Below are positions 39,628 to 47,830 of a stretch of 64,000 bases of DNA, piece after piece (position 1 is the stretch's first letter; every line of letters begins with the position of its first letter). Made by a program: the position numbers and the translations under genes. The notes below the pieces were generated by a model that was given only the letters and a program-made list of their open reading frames with translations, made no database searches and was not told where the DNA came from. Source of the stretch: Pseudogulbenkiania sp. MAI-1 (GTDB lineage Bacteria; Pseudomonadota; Gammaproteobacteria; Burkholderiales; Chromobacteriaceae); the NCBI RefSeq assembly GCF_000527175.1, contig NZ_AZUR01000001.1, forward strand, positions 965,011-1,029,010. Reading direction: 5' to 3'.

Positions 39628-40554
39628 TCAAGCCGTAGGGGACGCCGCGATCCGTTGATGCGATGAACTGCGGCAGTAGAACGTCAATCGGGCGCGCATC
39701 TCGTCGCGCAGTCGTTCAGGAGTGCGCCCGGCAATGGCATGGAATTCCCGGACCATATGCGCCTGATCGGCGAACCCGAAATCCAGGCCGGTCTGGATCA
39801 GGGGCTGCATCGGGTCGAGCAGCAGCGTCTTGGCCGTCCGCTGAAAACGTGCCAGTTGGCGAAAAGCGACCGGACTCAGCCCCTCCTGCGCCTTGAACCG
39901 TCTTTCCAATTGCCGCCTGCCTAGCCCCATGCGATCAGCCAGGGCCTGGATGCCCCCTGATGTGTAGTAAAGCTCCCGCGTGGCCCAAGCCATTCGAGGA
40001 TCGAACCAGGCCCGCCGTTGGAGCCGGTTCTTCAGCCATTCCTCAAGCAGGGCGACACGCCGGTCCCGTCCGGAAACGCCGTGCAAACGATCCATCAAGA
40101 CGGTTCCCGCGTGCCCCATTGCGTCGTCCAACGACAAGGGATGGTCGAAGCACTCTCCTAGCGATTGATCGAGGAAGCGCAAAATACACCCCGATTTGAA
40201 ACGGACTGCGATGAAATCCAGGTTGGAGGAGGGCAGCAGATCCAGGCAGACGTTGCGCACGCAAAGAAGGTGGTTCCGTGGCAGGACGTCGATGGCTCCC
40301 GTGTCGGTCACAGCACTGAATGGTTGGCCGAAATGGACAAACATCTCGGCGCCGGTACCGGGCAATATCCGCGGCAAAGCGACCGGGGTTTGCGCGTGAT
40401 AGCTCATGCCCCAGATCCGATCTATGTAGGCATCGAGAGGGGGCGCCGGGCGGACGCTCCACATCGATGGTGCGGCATGGGCCGTTCTGTCGTTGGGTAC
40501 GGTCGGCATGAGGATGCAAAATCCACTCGGGATGTCAGGATACCCCCAAATCAT
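39628..40554 (-). CDS. AraC-family transcriptional regulator
   Basis: A protein of up to 308 residues. The C-terminal double helix-turn-helix (about 200-290) shows GIQALADRMGLGRRQLERRFKAQEGLSP and TGLDFGFADQAHMVREFHAIAGRTPERLR. The N-terminal half is a cupin-like sensor of the type often annotated DUF6597 (PRILPGTGAEMFVHFG). The start is uncertain: neither ATG at 40554 nor ATG at 40509 has a good ribosome site. It is followed on the same strand-side region by an intron-like fragment and looks like part of an acquired patch. Target unknown, perhaps the monooxygenase gene upstream. Confidence 0.8.
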   Translation of the reverse strand: MIWGYPDIPSGFCILMPTVPNDRTAHAAPSMWSVRPAPPLDAYIDRIWGMSYHAQTPVALPRILPGTGAEMFVHFGQPFSAVTDTGAIDVLPRNHLLCVRNVCLDLLPSSNLDFIAVRFKSGCILRFLDQSLGECFDHPLSLDDAMGHAGTVLMDRLHGVSGRDRRVALLEEWLKNRLQRRAWFDPRMAWATRELYYTSGGIQALADRMGLGRRQLERRFKAQEGLSPVAFRQLARFQRTAKTLLLDPMQPLIQTGLDFGFADQAHMVREFHAIAGRTPERLRDEMRARLTFYCRSSSHQRIAASPTA

Positions 40555-40653
40555 GAGTTTCGGGGAGATGGGCTGGATCGTCGCGACTGCCGATTTCTCT
40601 GCCCATCATCAAAATTCATGATGAATGGTAGGCGCTTATGGCGCCCGCAAGCA

Positions 40654-40947
40654 TTAGCGGCTTGCTACCAGGCCGCAAAACAGAATTCGGGGCGGGGCCT
40701 CGAGCCACTCGGCAAAATCCTGCAGAACTTTCATCACAGGCTCCGACGCCAGATGGGCATCGCAGGCGGCCTTGTCCCGATAGACTTCATGCACGATGAA
40801 ACTGTCTGGCGCCTCGAAAGGGGAAAAGACCGCGTAAGCGATGTTGCCCGGTTCGGTCTTGGCCGCCGCCACCAGGCGCTCCAGGCAGGAGCGGACGCGC
40901 TCGACCGTGTGCGGGAAAGCGTGTAGTTCGGCATGAAGCAAGTACAT
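40654..40947 (-). CDS. Antibiotic biosynthesis monooxygenase (ABM) domain protein
   Basis: A 97-residue single-domain protein with the ferredoxin-like ABM fold. It begins MYLLHAELHAFP and shows the usual late motifs FIVHEVYRDKAACDAHLASE and the helix MKVLQDFAEWL. YgiN-like ABM enzymes oxidise quinols or other aromatics without cofactors. GGAGA precedes the start at 40947; upstream in-frame codons add unrelated residues. It lies 100 bases upstream of the AraC gene, same strand. Confidence 0.8.
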   Translation of the reverse strand: MYLLHAELHAFPHTVERVRSCLERLVAAAKTEPGNIAYAVFSPFEAPDSFIVHEVYRDKAACDAHLASEPVMKVLQDFAEWLEAPPRILFCGLVASR

Positions 40948-41272
40948 ACGGAATCTCCGTCGGGTTGTCAGGAAGCGCCATTTTCCGAACGGGCCGATGA
41001 CCGGTATTGAAGAAATGCGACATGGATCGACAACTGCCCGAGTCATGGGCGGATTGCCGCCAATTCAATTCATCGAGGAGTTCATGAGGTGACCAAGGCT
41101 GCTAGGTTTCGGAAGGGGCGATTCGCCATTGCCGCCCGCGCAGGGTGTAGCGCCAACCGGCATGGCCACGATAGGGCGCTCCCGGTAAGCGGTAAATGGC
41201 AAATGCAAGAGGCGGGATTAGTGCGTGAAAAACAAAAAAGCCCTGATTGCTCAGGGCTTTAATGTGGTTGAC
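40948..41272. other. Gene-free stretch between the ABM gene and tRNA-Ser
   Basis: About 325 bases holding the tRNA-Ser terminator (41234-41260). A short minus-strand frame just downstream of the terminator ends YRGHAGWRYTLRGRQWR and a stop, and could be the tail of a lost gene, but no start or family is recognisable. Nothing else was seen. Confidence 0.4.
41234..41260 (-). terminator. Terminator of tRNA-Ser
   Basis: On the minus strand AAAGCCCTGA and TCAGGGCTTT form a ten-base-pair stem with a GCAA loop followed by a T-run. It begins 12 bases after the tRNA 3' end. Confidence 0.9.
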
Positions 41273-41362
<90 letters not shown>

Positions 41363-41537
41363 GCGGTCAATGAGAGGCGAATTATATGGATGGGATTCGC
41401 CCCTGTCAACAGTTTGCCGTCGTTCTGCCTTTCCCCGTGGTGCTTGGTACACTGGGGGTCTATCCGCTTGGCCGACACCCTCGGCCGATCGCCTTTATTT
41501 CCGACTGACCGTAGTCGCTCCATCAGCAGAGGGCAGA

Positions 41538-42689
41538 GTGAAGCTAGCGTCCCGTCTCGACAGCATTTCCCCGTTCCAGGTCATGGCCATCCTGGAGAAG
41601 GCCCGCGCCTTGCAGGCGCAGGGGCATGACGTGATCCACCTGGAGGTGGGCGAGCCTGATTTCGCCACGCCGCCGGCCATCGTCGAAGCCGGGCGGCAGG
41701 CGCTCGCCCAGGGGGACACCTTCTACACCGCCGCCCAGGGGCTACCGGAACTGCGCGCGGCGATTGCCGGTTTCTACGCCAGCCGTCATGGTGTGGATCT
41801 CGACCCGTCGCGCATCATCGTCACGCCGGGGGCATCCGGGGCCTTGCAGATCGCGCTGGCCTTGCTGGTGGAGCAGGGCGGGGAGGTGGTGATGGCCGAT
41901 CCGACCTACCCATGCAACCGCCATTTCGTCAGCCTGTTGGGCGGTGTGCCGCGCGTGGTGGAAGTGGGGCCGGAGAGCCGCTACCAGCTGACGGCGGCGC
42001 AACTGGAGGCGGTTTGGAGTGAATGCACCGCCGGGGCGATGGTGGCGAGCCCGGCCAACCCGACCGGCACCGTGCTGAGCGCCGAGGAACTGGCCGGGCT
42101 GGCCGCTGTTTGCCGCCAGCGTGGCGGGGCCTTAATCGTCGACGAGATCTACCACGGTCTGACCTATGGCATGGACGCTCCGAGCGTGCTGCAGGTGGCG
42201 GACGACGCGCTGGTGATCAACAGCTTCTCCAAGTACTTCCAGATGACCGGCTGGCGCCTGGGCTGGCTGGTGGTGCCGCCGCAACTGGTGGAACCGGCGA
42301 TCCGCCTGGCGCAGAACCTGTTCCTGTGCCCGCCGGCCCCGGCGCAGCGCGCCGCGCTGGCGGCGTTCCAGCCCGAGACCTTGGCCTTGCTGGAAGAGCG
42401 GCGTGCCGAGTTCGGCCGGCGCCGCGATTTCCTGCTCGAGGCGCTGCCCAGCCTGGGTTGGCGCATCCCGGTGCAGCCGGATGGCGCATTCTATGTCTAC
42501 GCCGACGTCGGCGCGGTGACCGACGATAGCTTCGCCTATTGCCAGCGCCTGCTGGACGAGGTGCACGTGGCGATCACGCCGGGGGCGGATTTCGGCACCT
42601 ATCGTGCCGGGCAGCATGTGCGGGTGGCCTACACCACCGGCATCGAGCGCCTGGCCGAGGCGGTGCGGAGGATGGCGCGCGCCGGCTGA
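41538..42689 (+). CDS. Class I/II PLP-dependent aminotransferase
   Basis: A 383-residue fold-type I aminotransferase. It shows HLEVGEPDFATPPAI, the TPGASGALQIAL cofactor loop, ASPANPTGTVLS, VDEIYHGLTYG, the PLP lysine in NSFSKYFQMTGWRLGW and the C-terminal Arg in HVRVAYTT. It begins with GTG four bases after AGAGGG; any earlier start would run through the tRNA gene. The substrate could be aspartate, alanine or an aromatic amino acid and cannot be settled. A bidirectional terminator follows. Confidence 0.88.
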   Translation: MKLASRLDSISPFQVMAILEKARALQAQGHDVIHLEVGEPDFATPPAIVEAGRQALAQGDTFYTAAQGLPELRAAIAGFYASRHGVDLDPSRIIVTPGASGALQIALALLVEQGGEVVMADPTYPCNRHFVSLLGGVPRVVEVGPESRYQLTAAQLEAVWSECTAGAMVASPANPTGTVLSAEELAGLAAVCRQRGGALIVDEIYHGLTYGMDAPSVLQVADDALVINSFSKYFQMTGWRLGWLVVPPQLVEPAIRLAQNLFLCPPAPAQRAALAAFQPETLALLEERRAEFGRRRDFLLEALPSLGWRIPVQPDGAFYVYADVGAVTDDSFAYCQRLLDEVHVAITPGADFGTYRAGQHVRVAYTTGIERLAEAVRRMARAG

Positions 42690-42761
42690 TCGCCGAGCTG
42701 ATTCCGATCGGGGCGTTGATCGGCATCCTGCTGTTCCTGTCGGTGCTGAGCGACCGGCAAT

Positions 42762-42794
42762 AAAAAACGGAAGCCGGCGGGCTTCCGTTTTTTT
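42762..42794. terminator. Bidirectional terminator between the aminotransferase and mrp genes
   Basis: AAAACGGAAGCC and GGCTTCCGTTTT form a 12-bp stem with a GGCG loop, flanked by A-run and T-run, so it can stop both convergent transcripts. Confidence 0.88.
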
Positions 42795-42834
42795 CTGTCC
42801 GATCCAGTCTGGCCGAAGGGGCTGCCGATTGGAA

Positions 42835-43986
42835 TCAGTTGTTCTGGATCACGATCTTCGGAAACTTGCTGGAGAAGTCCTGCGCCTTCTCGCCGACCTT
42901 GACCGCCACGCGGCGGGCAATGGCCTGGTAGGCGGCGGCGATCGGGCCGGTCGGGTCGGCCACCACGCTCGGTTTGCCCTCGTCCACCGCCTGGCGGATG
43001 GAGAGGTCGAGCGGCAGCGAGCCCAGCAGTTCCACGCCGTATTCCTCAGTCATCCGGGCGGCGCCGCCGCTGCCGAAGATGTGCTCGGCGTGGCCGCAGT
43101 TCGAGCAGATGTGGATGGCCATGTTCTCGACCAGGCCGAGGATAGGCACGCTGACCTTCTCGAACATCTTCAGCCCCTTGCGCGCATCGAGCAAGGCGAT
43201 ATCCTGCGGCGTGGTGACGATGACGGCCCCGGTCACCGGCACTTTCTGTGCCAGCGTCAGCTGGATGTCGCCGGTGCCCGGCGGCATGTCGATCACCAGG
43301 TAGTCCAGGTCGTCCCAGCGCGTGTCGTTGAGCAACTGCTGCAGCGCCTGGCTGACCATCGGGCCGCGCCACACCATGGCCTGGTCGGTGTCGACCAGGT
43401 AGCCGATCGACATGGTCTGCACGCCGTAATTCACCACCGGCTGCAGCGACTTGCCGTCGGTCTCCGGCTTCTGCCCCTGCAGGCCCATCATCAAGGGCTG
43501 CGACGGGCCGTAGATGTCGGCGTCCAACAGGCCGACGCGCGCACCCTCGGCGGCCAGCGCCAGCGCCAGGTTGACGGCGGTGGTGGATTTGCCGACGCCA
43601 CCCTTGCCGGAAGCCACGGCGATGATGTTCTTCACCCCCGGCAGCAGCGGCACGCCGCGCTGCGCGGCATGGCTGACGATCTGGCTGCTGACGTCGACCT
43701 TGATGCTGCGGCCTTCGGCCAGCGGCGCCAGCGCGTTTTCGAAGGCGCTGCGGATGACGTCGAACTGGCTCTTGGCGGGGTAGCTCAGCACCACGTCCAG
43801 CGCGATCTCGCCGTCGCCGACGCGCAGATTCTTGACCGCCTTGGACGCGGTGTACGGTTTGCCGGTGCTGTCGTCGATCAGGCCGGAGAGAGCCTGGAGT
43901 ACCTGGGTATCTGTCAGTGCCATGGTGTCGGAGGTGTCGGAAGTAGCGGCGTCACGGCCGAAGAGTCGGGTCAGTTTCTGGAGCAT
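42835..43986 (-). CDS. apbC: Iron-sulfur cluster carrier Mrp/ApbC
   Basis: A P-loop ATPase that carries Fe-S clusters to target proteins. It shows the deviant Walker A SGKGGVGKSTTAVNLA, LDADIYGPSQP, DMPPGTGDIQL and the cluster-binding CSNCGH. An N-terminal MIP18-like domain (about 25-95) is fused, as usual in proteobacteria. With the ATG at 43986 it is 383 residues; an in-frame ATG at 43923 is a possible alternative, and neither has a clear ribosome site. Confidence 0.92.
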   Translation of the reverse strand: MLQKLTRLFGRDAATSDTSDTMALTDTQVLQALSGLIDDSTGKPYTASKAVKNLRVGDGEIALDVVLSYPAKSQFDVIRSAFENALAPLAEGRSIKVDVSSQIVSHAAQRGVPLLPGVKNIIAVASGKGGVGKSTTAVNLALALAAEGARVGLLDADIYGPSQPLMMGLQGQKPETDGKSLQPVVNYGVQTMSIGYLVDTDQAMVWRGPMVSQALQQLLNDTRWDDLDYLVIDMPPGTGDIQLTLAQKVPVTGAVIVTTPQDIALLDARKGLKMFEKVSVPILGLVENMAIHICSNCGHAEHIFGSGGAARMTEEYGVELLGSLPLDLSIRQAVDEGKPSVVADPTGPIAAAYQAIARRVAVKVGEKAQDFSSKFPKIVIQNN

Positions 43987-44200
43987 GGCCGAGAACCGGG
44001 GTTGAGAATACCCGAGTAGTCTACTCGAATTCTGCGCCTTGCACAGGACGCGAACCGGTGCCGGCGTGTCGATCCGCGCCATGCCGTCGGACGGTATCCG
44101 GCCGGCGGTCGTCATCGAAATGCTAGCCGTGCCTTGCGGGATGCATTAGAATCCCCGCCACACGCATCATCCCGCCATGGAGTATCGCCGTGGCGCCCCC

Positions 44201-44241
44201 GAAGAGGCCGGCCTGTTCCACAAGAACAGGCCGGCCTCTTC
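44201..44241. repeat. 18-bp perfect inverted repeat
   Basis: GAAGAGGCCGGCCTGTTC and GAACAGGCCGGCCTCTTC are exact complements around a five-base loop. No T-run is present on either side. It lies 50 bases after a TAGAAT and upstream of the larger element. Confidence 0.65.
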
Positions 44242-44274
44242 CGTTGTGCGCCGACGAAACGGCGGCGTGGCTTG

Positions 44275-44386
44275 GAATCGCTAACAAAACCCAGTGCAAC
44301 GGTCTTGGCTAGGCACGCGGCTGCAGACAGTACAAGTAGTACGGCCAAGCCGCGCAACAACGCCAAGAGGGTTTTGTTAGCGGTTC
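44275..44386. repeat. Inverted-repeat element (REP/MITE-like) upstream of metG
   Basis: Ends CGCTAACAAAACCC (44279-44292) and GGGTTTTGTTAGCG (44369-44382) are perfect 14-base inverted repeats; allowing one mismatch they extend to 44275 and 44386. The interior has nested complementarity (CTTGGC with GCCAAG) and a central AGTAC-AAGT-AGTAC. It encodes nothing plausible. Structure and position fit a dispersed non-autonomous repeat; no second copy was found in the window. Confidence 0.55.
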
Positions 44387-44416
44387 TCAGGCCCGCTCCA
44401 AGGCGGCCGGTCCTGC

Positions 44417-44425
44417 TGTTATAAT
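44417..44425 (+). promoter_or_regulatory. Extended -10 promoter of metG
   Basis: TGTTATAAT has a perfect TATAAT with the TG extension, 33 bases before the metG start and 30 bases after the inverted-repeat element. Confidence 0.65.
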
Positions 44426-44458
44426 CGATCGCTTGAGATTCGAACCAGGGACCCCCGA

Positions 44459-46567
44459 ATGACCTCCCCACGCAAGATTCTGGTGACCAGCGCCCTGCCG
44501 TACGCCAACGGCGCGATTCACCTCGGCCACATGGTCGAACACATCCAGACCGACGTCTGGGTGCGCTTCCAGAAAATGCGCGGCCACGCCTGCCATTACG
44601 TCTGTGCCGACGACACCCACGGCACGCCGATCATGCTCGCCGCCGAGAAGCAGGGTATCACCCCGGAACAGCTGATCGAGCGCGTCAAGGCCGAGCACCT
44701 CGCCGATTTCACCGGCTTCCATATCGGCTACGACAACTACTACAGCACCAACAGCCCGGAAAACAAGCACTTCGCCGAGCACATCTACCGCACGCTGCGC
44801 GCCAACGGCAAGATCGTGTCGCGCACCATCGAGCAGCTGTTCGATCCGGAAAAGCAGATGTTCCTGCCGGACCGCTTCGTCAAGGGCGAGTGCCCCAAGT
44901 GCGGCGCCAAGGACCAGTACGGCGACAACTGCGAGAGCTGCGGCGCCACCTACAGCCCGACCGACCTGAAGAATCCGTACTCGGCGGTATCCGGCGCCAC
45001 GCCGGTGTTGAAATCGTCCGAGCACTACTTCTTCCGCCTGGGCGACTGCGCCGATTTCCTCAAGGCCTGGACCGCCGGCTCCACCGAGCGCGCCGACGGC
45101 GAAATCCAGCCGCACCTGCAGCCCGAATCGCTCAACAAGATGAACGAGTGGATCGAGGGCGGCCTGCACGACTGGGACATCAGCCGCGACGCGCCGTACT
45201 TCGGCTTCGAGATTCCCGACGCACCGGGTAAGTATTTCTACGTCTGGCTCGACGCGCCGATCGGCTACATGGCGAGCTTCAAGAACCTGTGCGAGAAGAG
45301 CGGCCTCGATTTCGACGACTACTTCCGCCCGGATTCCGACGCCGAGCTGTACCACTTCATCGGCAAGGACATCCTGTACTTCCACGCACTGTTCTGGCCG
45401 GCGATGCTGAAGTACTCCGGCTACCGTGCCCCGACCAGCGTGTTCGCCCACGGCTTCCTGACCGTGGACGGCCAGAAGATGTCCAAGTCGCGCGGCACCT
45501 TCATCACCGCCAAGAGCTACCTCGACTGCGGGCTCAACCCGGAGTGGATGCGCTACTACGTCGCCGCCAAGCTCAATGCCCGCATCGAGGACATCGACCT
45601 GTCACTGGACGATTTCGTGGCGCGCGTGAATGCCGACCTGATCGGCAAGTTCGTCAACATCGCCAGCCGCGCCGCCGGTTTCATCACCAAGCGCTTCGGC
45701 GGCCGCCTGGCCGAGCGGGTGTCCGAATCGGTGCTGGCGAGCCCGGTGTGCCACGCCGCCCAGTGCGAGCACCCGCTGTTGCAGCAGCTGGCCGAGAGCA
45801 GCACGGCACTGGCCGCCGCCTACGAGGCGCGCGAGTATGCCCGTGCGCTGCGCGACGTGATGGCGCTGGCCGACGAGGTCAACGCTTACGTCGACGCCAA
45901 CAAGCCGTGGGAGCTGGCCAAGCAGGAGGGCATGGAGGCGCGTCTGCACGAGGTGTGCACCGTGCTGATCAACGCCTTCCGCCTGCTGGCGATCTACCTC
46001 AAGCCGGTGCTGCCGAAGCTGGTCGAAGACGTGGAAGCCTTCCTCAACATCGCCCCGCTCAAGTGGTCCGACGCCGACTCGCTGCTGCTCGGCCATACCA
46101 TCAAGCCGTACCAGCACCTGATGCAGCGCATCGACCCGGCGCAAATCGAAAAACTGATTGAAGCGAACAAGCAAAGCATGGAACAACAAGCTGCCCCGGC
46201 CGACACCTCGGCCGATTTCGAACCGCTCGCCGATACCATCACCATCGACGACTTCGCCAAGCTCGACCTGCGCGTCGGCAAGGTGCTGGCCTGCCAGTTC
46301 GTCGACGGTTCCGACAAGCTGTTGCAGTTCACCGTCGACCTCGGTTTCGAGACGCGCAACATCTTCTCCGGCATCCGTCAGGCCTACCAGGAGCCGGACA
46401 AGCTGATCGGCCGCAACGTCATCGTGGTCGCCAACCTAGCGCCGCGCAAGATGCGCTTCGGGGTCTCCGCCGGCATGATCGTCTGCGCTTCCGGCAACGA
46501 CAGCAGCAGCGGCCTGTTCCTGCTCGATACCGACGACGGTGCCCAGCCCGGGATGCGCATCGGCTAA
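44459..46567 (+). CDS. metG: Methionyl-tRNA synthetase
   Basis: Charges tRNA-Met; 702 residues. The class I HIGH-type motif is PYANGAIHLGHMVE and the second signature is GQKMSKSRGTF. A CPKC...CESC zinc knuckle lies at about 143-160. The C-terminal 110 residues are the EMAP/Trbp111-type tRNA-binding dimerisation domain, starting around FAKLDLRVGKVLA. The initiator tRNA is encoded about 1 kb downstream. Confidence 0.96.
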   Translation: MTSPRKILVTSALPYANGAIHLGHMVEHIQTDVWVRFQKMRGHACHYVCADDTHGTPIMLAAEKQGITPEQLIERVKAEHLADFTGFHIGYDNYYSTNSPENKHFAEHIYRTLRANGKIVSRTIEQLFDPEKQMFLPDRFVKGECPKCGAKDQYGDNCESCGATYSPTDLKNPYSAVSGATPVLKSSEHYFFRLGDCADFLKAWTAGSTERADGEIQPHLQPESLNKMNEWIEGGLHDWDISRDAPYFGFEIPDAPGKYFYVWLDAPIGYMASFKNLCEKSGLDFDDYFRPDSDAELYHFIGKDILYFHALFWPAMLKYSGYRAPTSVFAHGFLTVDGQKMSKSRGTFITAKSYLDCGLNPEWMRYYVAAKLNARIEDIDLSLDDFVARVNADLIGKFVNIASRAAGFITKRFGGRLAERVSESVLASPVCHAAQCEHPLLQQLAESSTALAAAYEAREYARALRDVMALADEVNAYVDANKPWELAKQEGMEARLHEVCTVLINAFRLLAIYLKPVLPKLVEDVEAFLNIAPLKWSDADSLLLGHTIKPYQHLMQRIDPAQIEKLIEANKQSMEQQAAPADTSADFEPLADTITIDDFAKLDLRVGKVLACQFVDGSDKLLQFTVDLGFETRNIFSGIRQAYQEPDKLIGRNVIVVANLAPRKMRFGVSAGMIVCASGNDSSSGLFLLDTDDGAQPGMRIG

Positions 46568-46596
46568 ATAATTGTTGTATAAAAGAAAAATTCGGG

Positions 46597-46602
46597 TATA
46601 CT
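46597..46602 (+). promoter_or_regulatory. Candidate -10 element for the 46809 small gene
   Basis: TATACT lies 30 bases after the metG stop in an AT-rich stretch with TTGT-like -35 candidates at imperfect spacing. A transcript from here would carry a leader of about 200 bases containing four hairpins. Confidence 0.4.
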
Positions 46603-46611
46603 GATCTATCG

Positions 46612-46646
46612 ACGCCTTGCCAGCCGCTGCGCTGACAAGGCGTTTT
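46612..46646 (+). terminator. Hairpin after metG (probable terminator)
   Basis: ACGCCTTG and CAAGGCGT, extended inside by CAGC and GCTG, form a long hairpin followed by four T. It lies 44 bases after the metG stop. It also falls at the very 5' end of the possible next transcript. Confidence 0.55.
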
Positions 46647-46808
46647 CCATTCTTGAAGTCATCAAGCTGTCATATCGTACTGCTACAGTACGTCCATTCG
46701 CGCCGGAACTGGAAGTTCCTGCCGCTGTCTATTGATTTATTTCGAGATTTAGTGAACAGTTAAGAGTTGGTATGACAATGTTGTTGATGAGAACAACAGG
46801 AGAAAATA

Positions 46809-46994
46809 ATGCGTGTAAGTCAATTGAAACCCGGTTGCAAAATTATTGAACAGAAAGACGACGGCAACGAGATCCGTTACGAAGTGATTAGCATCCGCCA
46901 GATCGGCAAGCAGTTCGAAGTGACCTTCCGTTCGGTGCTGGGCCTCGCCAGCGCTCTCTATCCGGCCAACGCCTTCATCCCGGCCGCCGCCTGA
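46809..46994 (+). CDS. Small protein of unknown function
   Basis: A 61-residue frame, MRVSQLKPGCKIIE..., with an AGGAGA ribosome site six bases upstream and its own terminator. Alternating hydrophobic and charged residues (IRYEVISIRQ, FEVTFRSVL) suggest a small beta-barrel, and there is no signal peptide or membrane helix. The family is not recognised. A long structured leader suggests post-transcriptional control. It lies between metG and an acylphosphatase gene. Confidence 0.7.
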   Translation: MRVSQLKPGCKIIEQKDDGNEIRYEVISIRQIGKQFEVTFRSVLGLASALYPANAFIPAAA

Positions 46995-47041
46995 TCGTGC
47001 CCTGACGGCCGGTGTGAGCTGGCCGCTCCCGGATTGTCCCG

Positions 47042-47080
47042 CGACACCCCGTCCGCCACGCGCCGACGGGGTGTCGTTTT
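47042..47080 (+). terminator. Terminator of the 46809 small gene
   Basis: CGACACCCCGTC and GACGGGGTGTCG form a 12-bp stem with an 11-base loop, followed by four T. Confidence 0.78.
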
Positions 47081-47138
47081 ATGGGCATTGCCATCGATGC
47101 CCGCGGCTGCTATCAACAGGACAGAAGAGGAGGCCGGC

Positions 47139-47423
47139 ATGAAACAGATCGCGCGGCTGCTGCGCATTCATGGCAGGGTGCAGGGCGTGTGCTACCGTGA
47201 CTGCGCTGTCGAGGAAGCCATGCGCCTGGGGGTAAGCGGCTGGGTGCGCAACCGTCGTGACGGCACCGTGGAGGCGTTGATCAGCGGCGAGCCGGAGGCG
47301 TTGCTCGCCTTCGTCGACTGGGCGCGTAACGGCCCGCCCGCCGCCGAGGTCAGTCTGGTCGAAATGCAGGAGTGTGTCATCGATACTTCCCTCCAGGGGT
47401 TCAGCCGCTGGCCGACGGCCTGA
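47139..47423 (+). CDS. acyP: Acylphosphatase
   Basis: Hydrolyses the carboxyl-phosphate bond of acyl phosphates; 94 residues, the usual size. The catalytic Arg is in GRVQGVCYRDCAVEEA and the catalytic Asn in GVSGWVRNRRDGTVE. The ATG at 47139 has a strong GAGGAGG; upstream in-frame codons overlap the terminator and are rejected. Confidence 0.9.
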   Translation: MKQIARLLRIHGRVQGVCYRDCAVEEAMRLGVSGWVRNRRDGTVEALISGEPEALLAFVDWARNGPPAAEVSLVEMQECVIDTSLQGFSRWPTA

Positions 47424-47490
47424 GCCGGAGAACGGGAGGGGTGTGCGTCGGCCTTGGTGCTGACAGCATGAAGATTTTTTTGGAGAACTC

Positions 47491-47519
47491 TTGACCGGTC
47501 TGTAACGAACGTTTATAGT
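47491..47519 (+). promoter_or_regulatory. Promoter of the initiator tRNA
   Basis: TTGACC (47491-47496) and TATAGT (47514-47519) are separated by exactly 17 bases. A hairpin CGCTTCG-CAG-CGAAGCG (47541-47557) sits in the precursor leader, 22 bases before the mature tRNA. Confidence 0.8.
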
Positions 47520-47579
47520 TCGTTTCCTCGCTGCACGAGACGCTTCGCAGCGAAGCGACAAGCAGCAAAAGGTTTCTGA

Positions 47580-47656
<77 letters not shown>

Positions 47657-47661
47657 ACATC

Positions 47662-47696
47662 AAGCCGTGAATTCTTGAGAGAATTCACGGCTTTTT
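47662..47696 (+). terminator. Terminator of the initiator tRNA
   Basis: AAGCCGTGAATTC and GAATTCACGGCTT pair around TTGAGA, followed by T to 47696. Confidence 0.9.
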
Positions 47697-47801
47697 GCTT
47701 TCACGAGCAGATGGCTGGGTGGGGTGATTCCCTGCGGAATGGTGAAAGGCAGATCTTGGGCCAGACCGGTAGGTACCGGGGCTGAAGGAAAGGGCCTCGC
47801 G

Positions 47802-47827
47802 AAAAAAAACCGGGCAGGGCGCCCGGT
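47802..47827 (-). terminator. Terminator of yaaA
   Basis: On the minus strand ACCGGGC and GCCCGGT pair around a five-base loop and are followed by a long T-run (plus-strand A at 47802-47809). It starts just after the yaaA stop. Confidence 0.85.
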
Positions 47828-47830
47828 CGT

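Larger units (their letters stand above)
43987..44458. other. Divergent mrp-metG intergenic region rich in inverted repeats
   Basis: No gene is supported in these 470 bases. They contain a -10-like TAGAAT (44147-44152), an 18-bp perfect hairpin (44201-44241), a 112-base inverted-repeat element (44275-44386) and the metG promoter (44417-44425). Open frames across the element on both strands look like by-products of the repeats. Confidence 0.6.

Noticed and set aside
41102..41233. Gene fragment downstream of tRNA-Ser on the minus strand
   Set aside because: The frame ending YRGHAGWRYTLRGRQWR lacks a start codon outside the tRNA and terminator and matches no family I recognise.
42690..42763. 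Short hydrophobic peptide after the aminotransferase (ending GILLFLSVLSDRQ)
   Set aside because: No ATG or GTG start is available in that frame after the aminotransferase core and no ribosome site fits; it may be chance.
44112..44471. Open frames on both strands across the metG upstream inverted repeats
   Set aside because: They are made of the repeat arms, overlap the metG promoter and have no ribosome sites.
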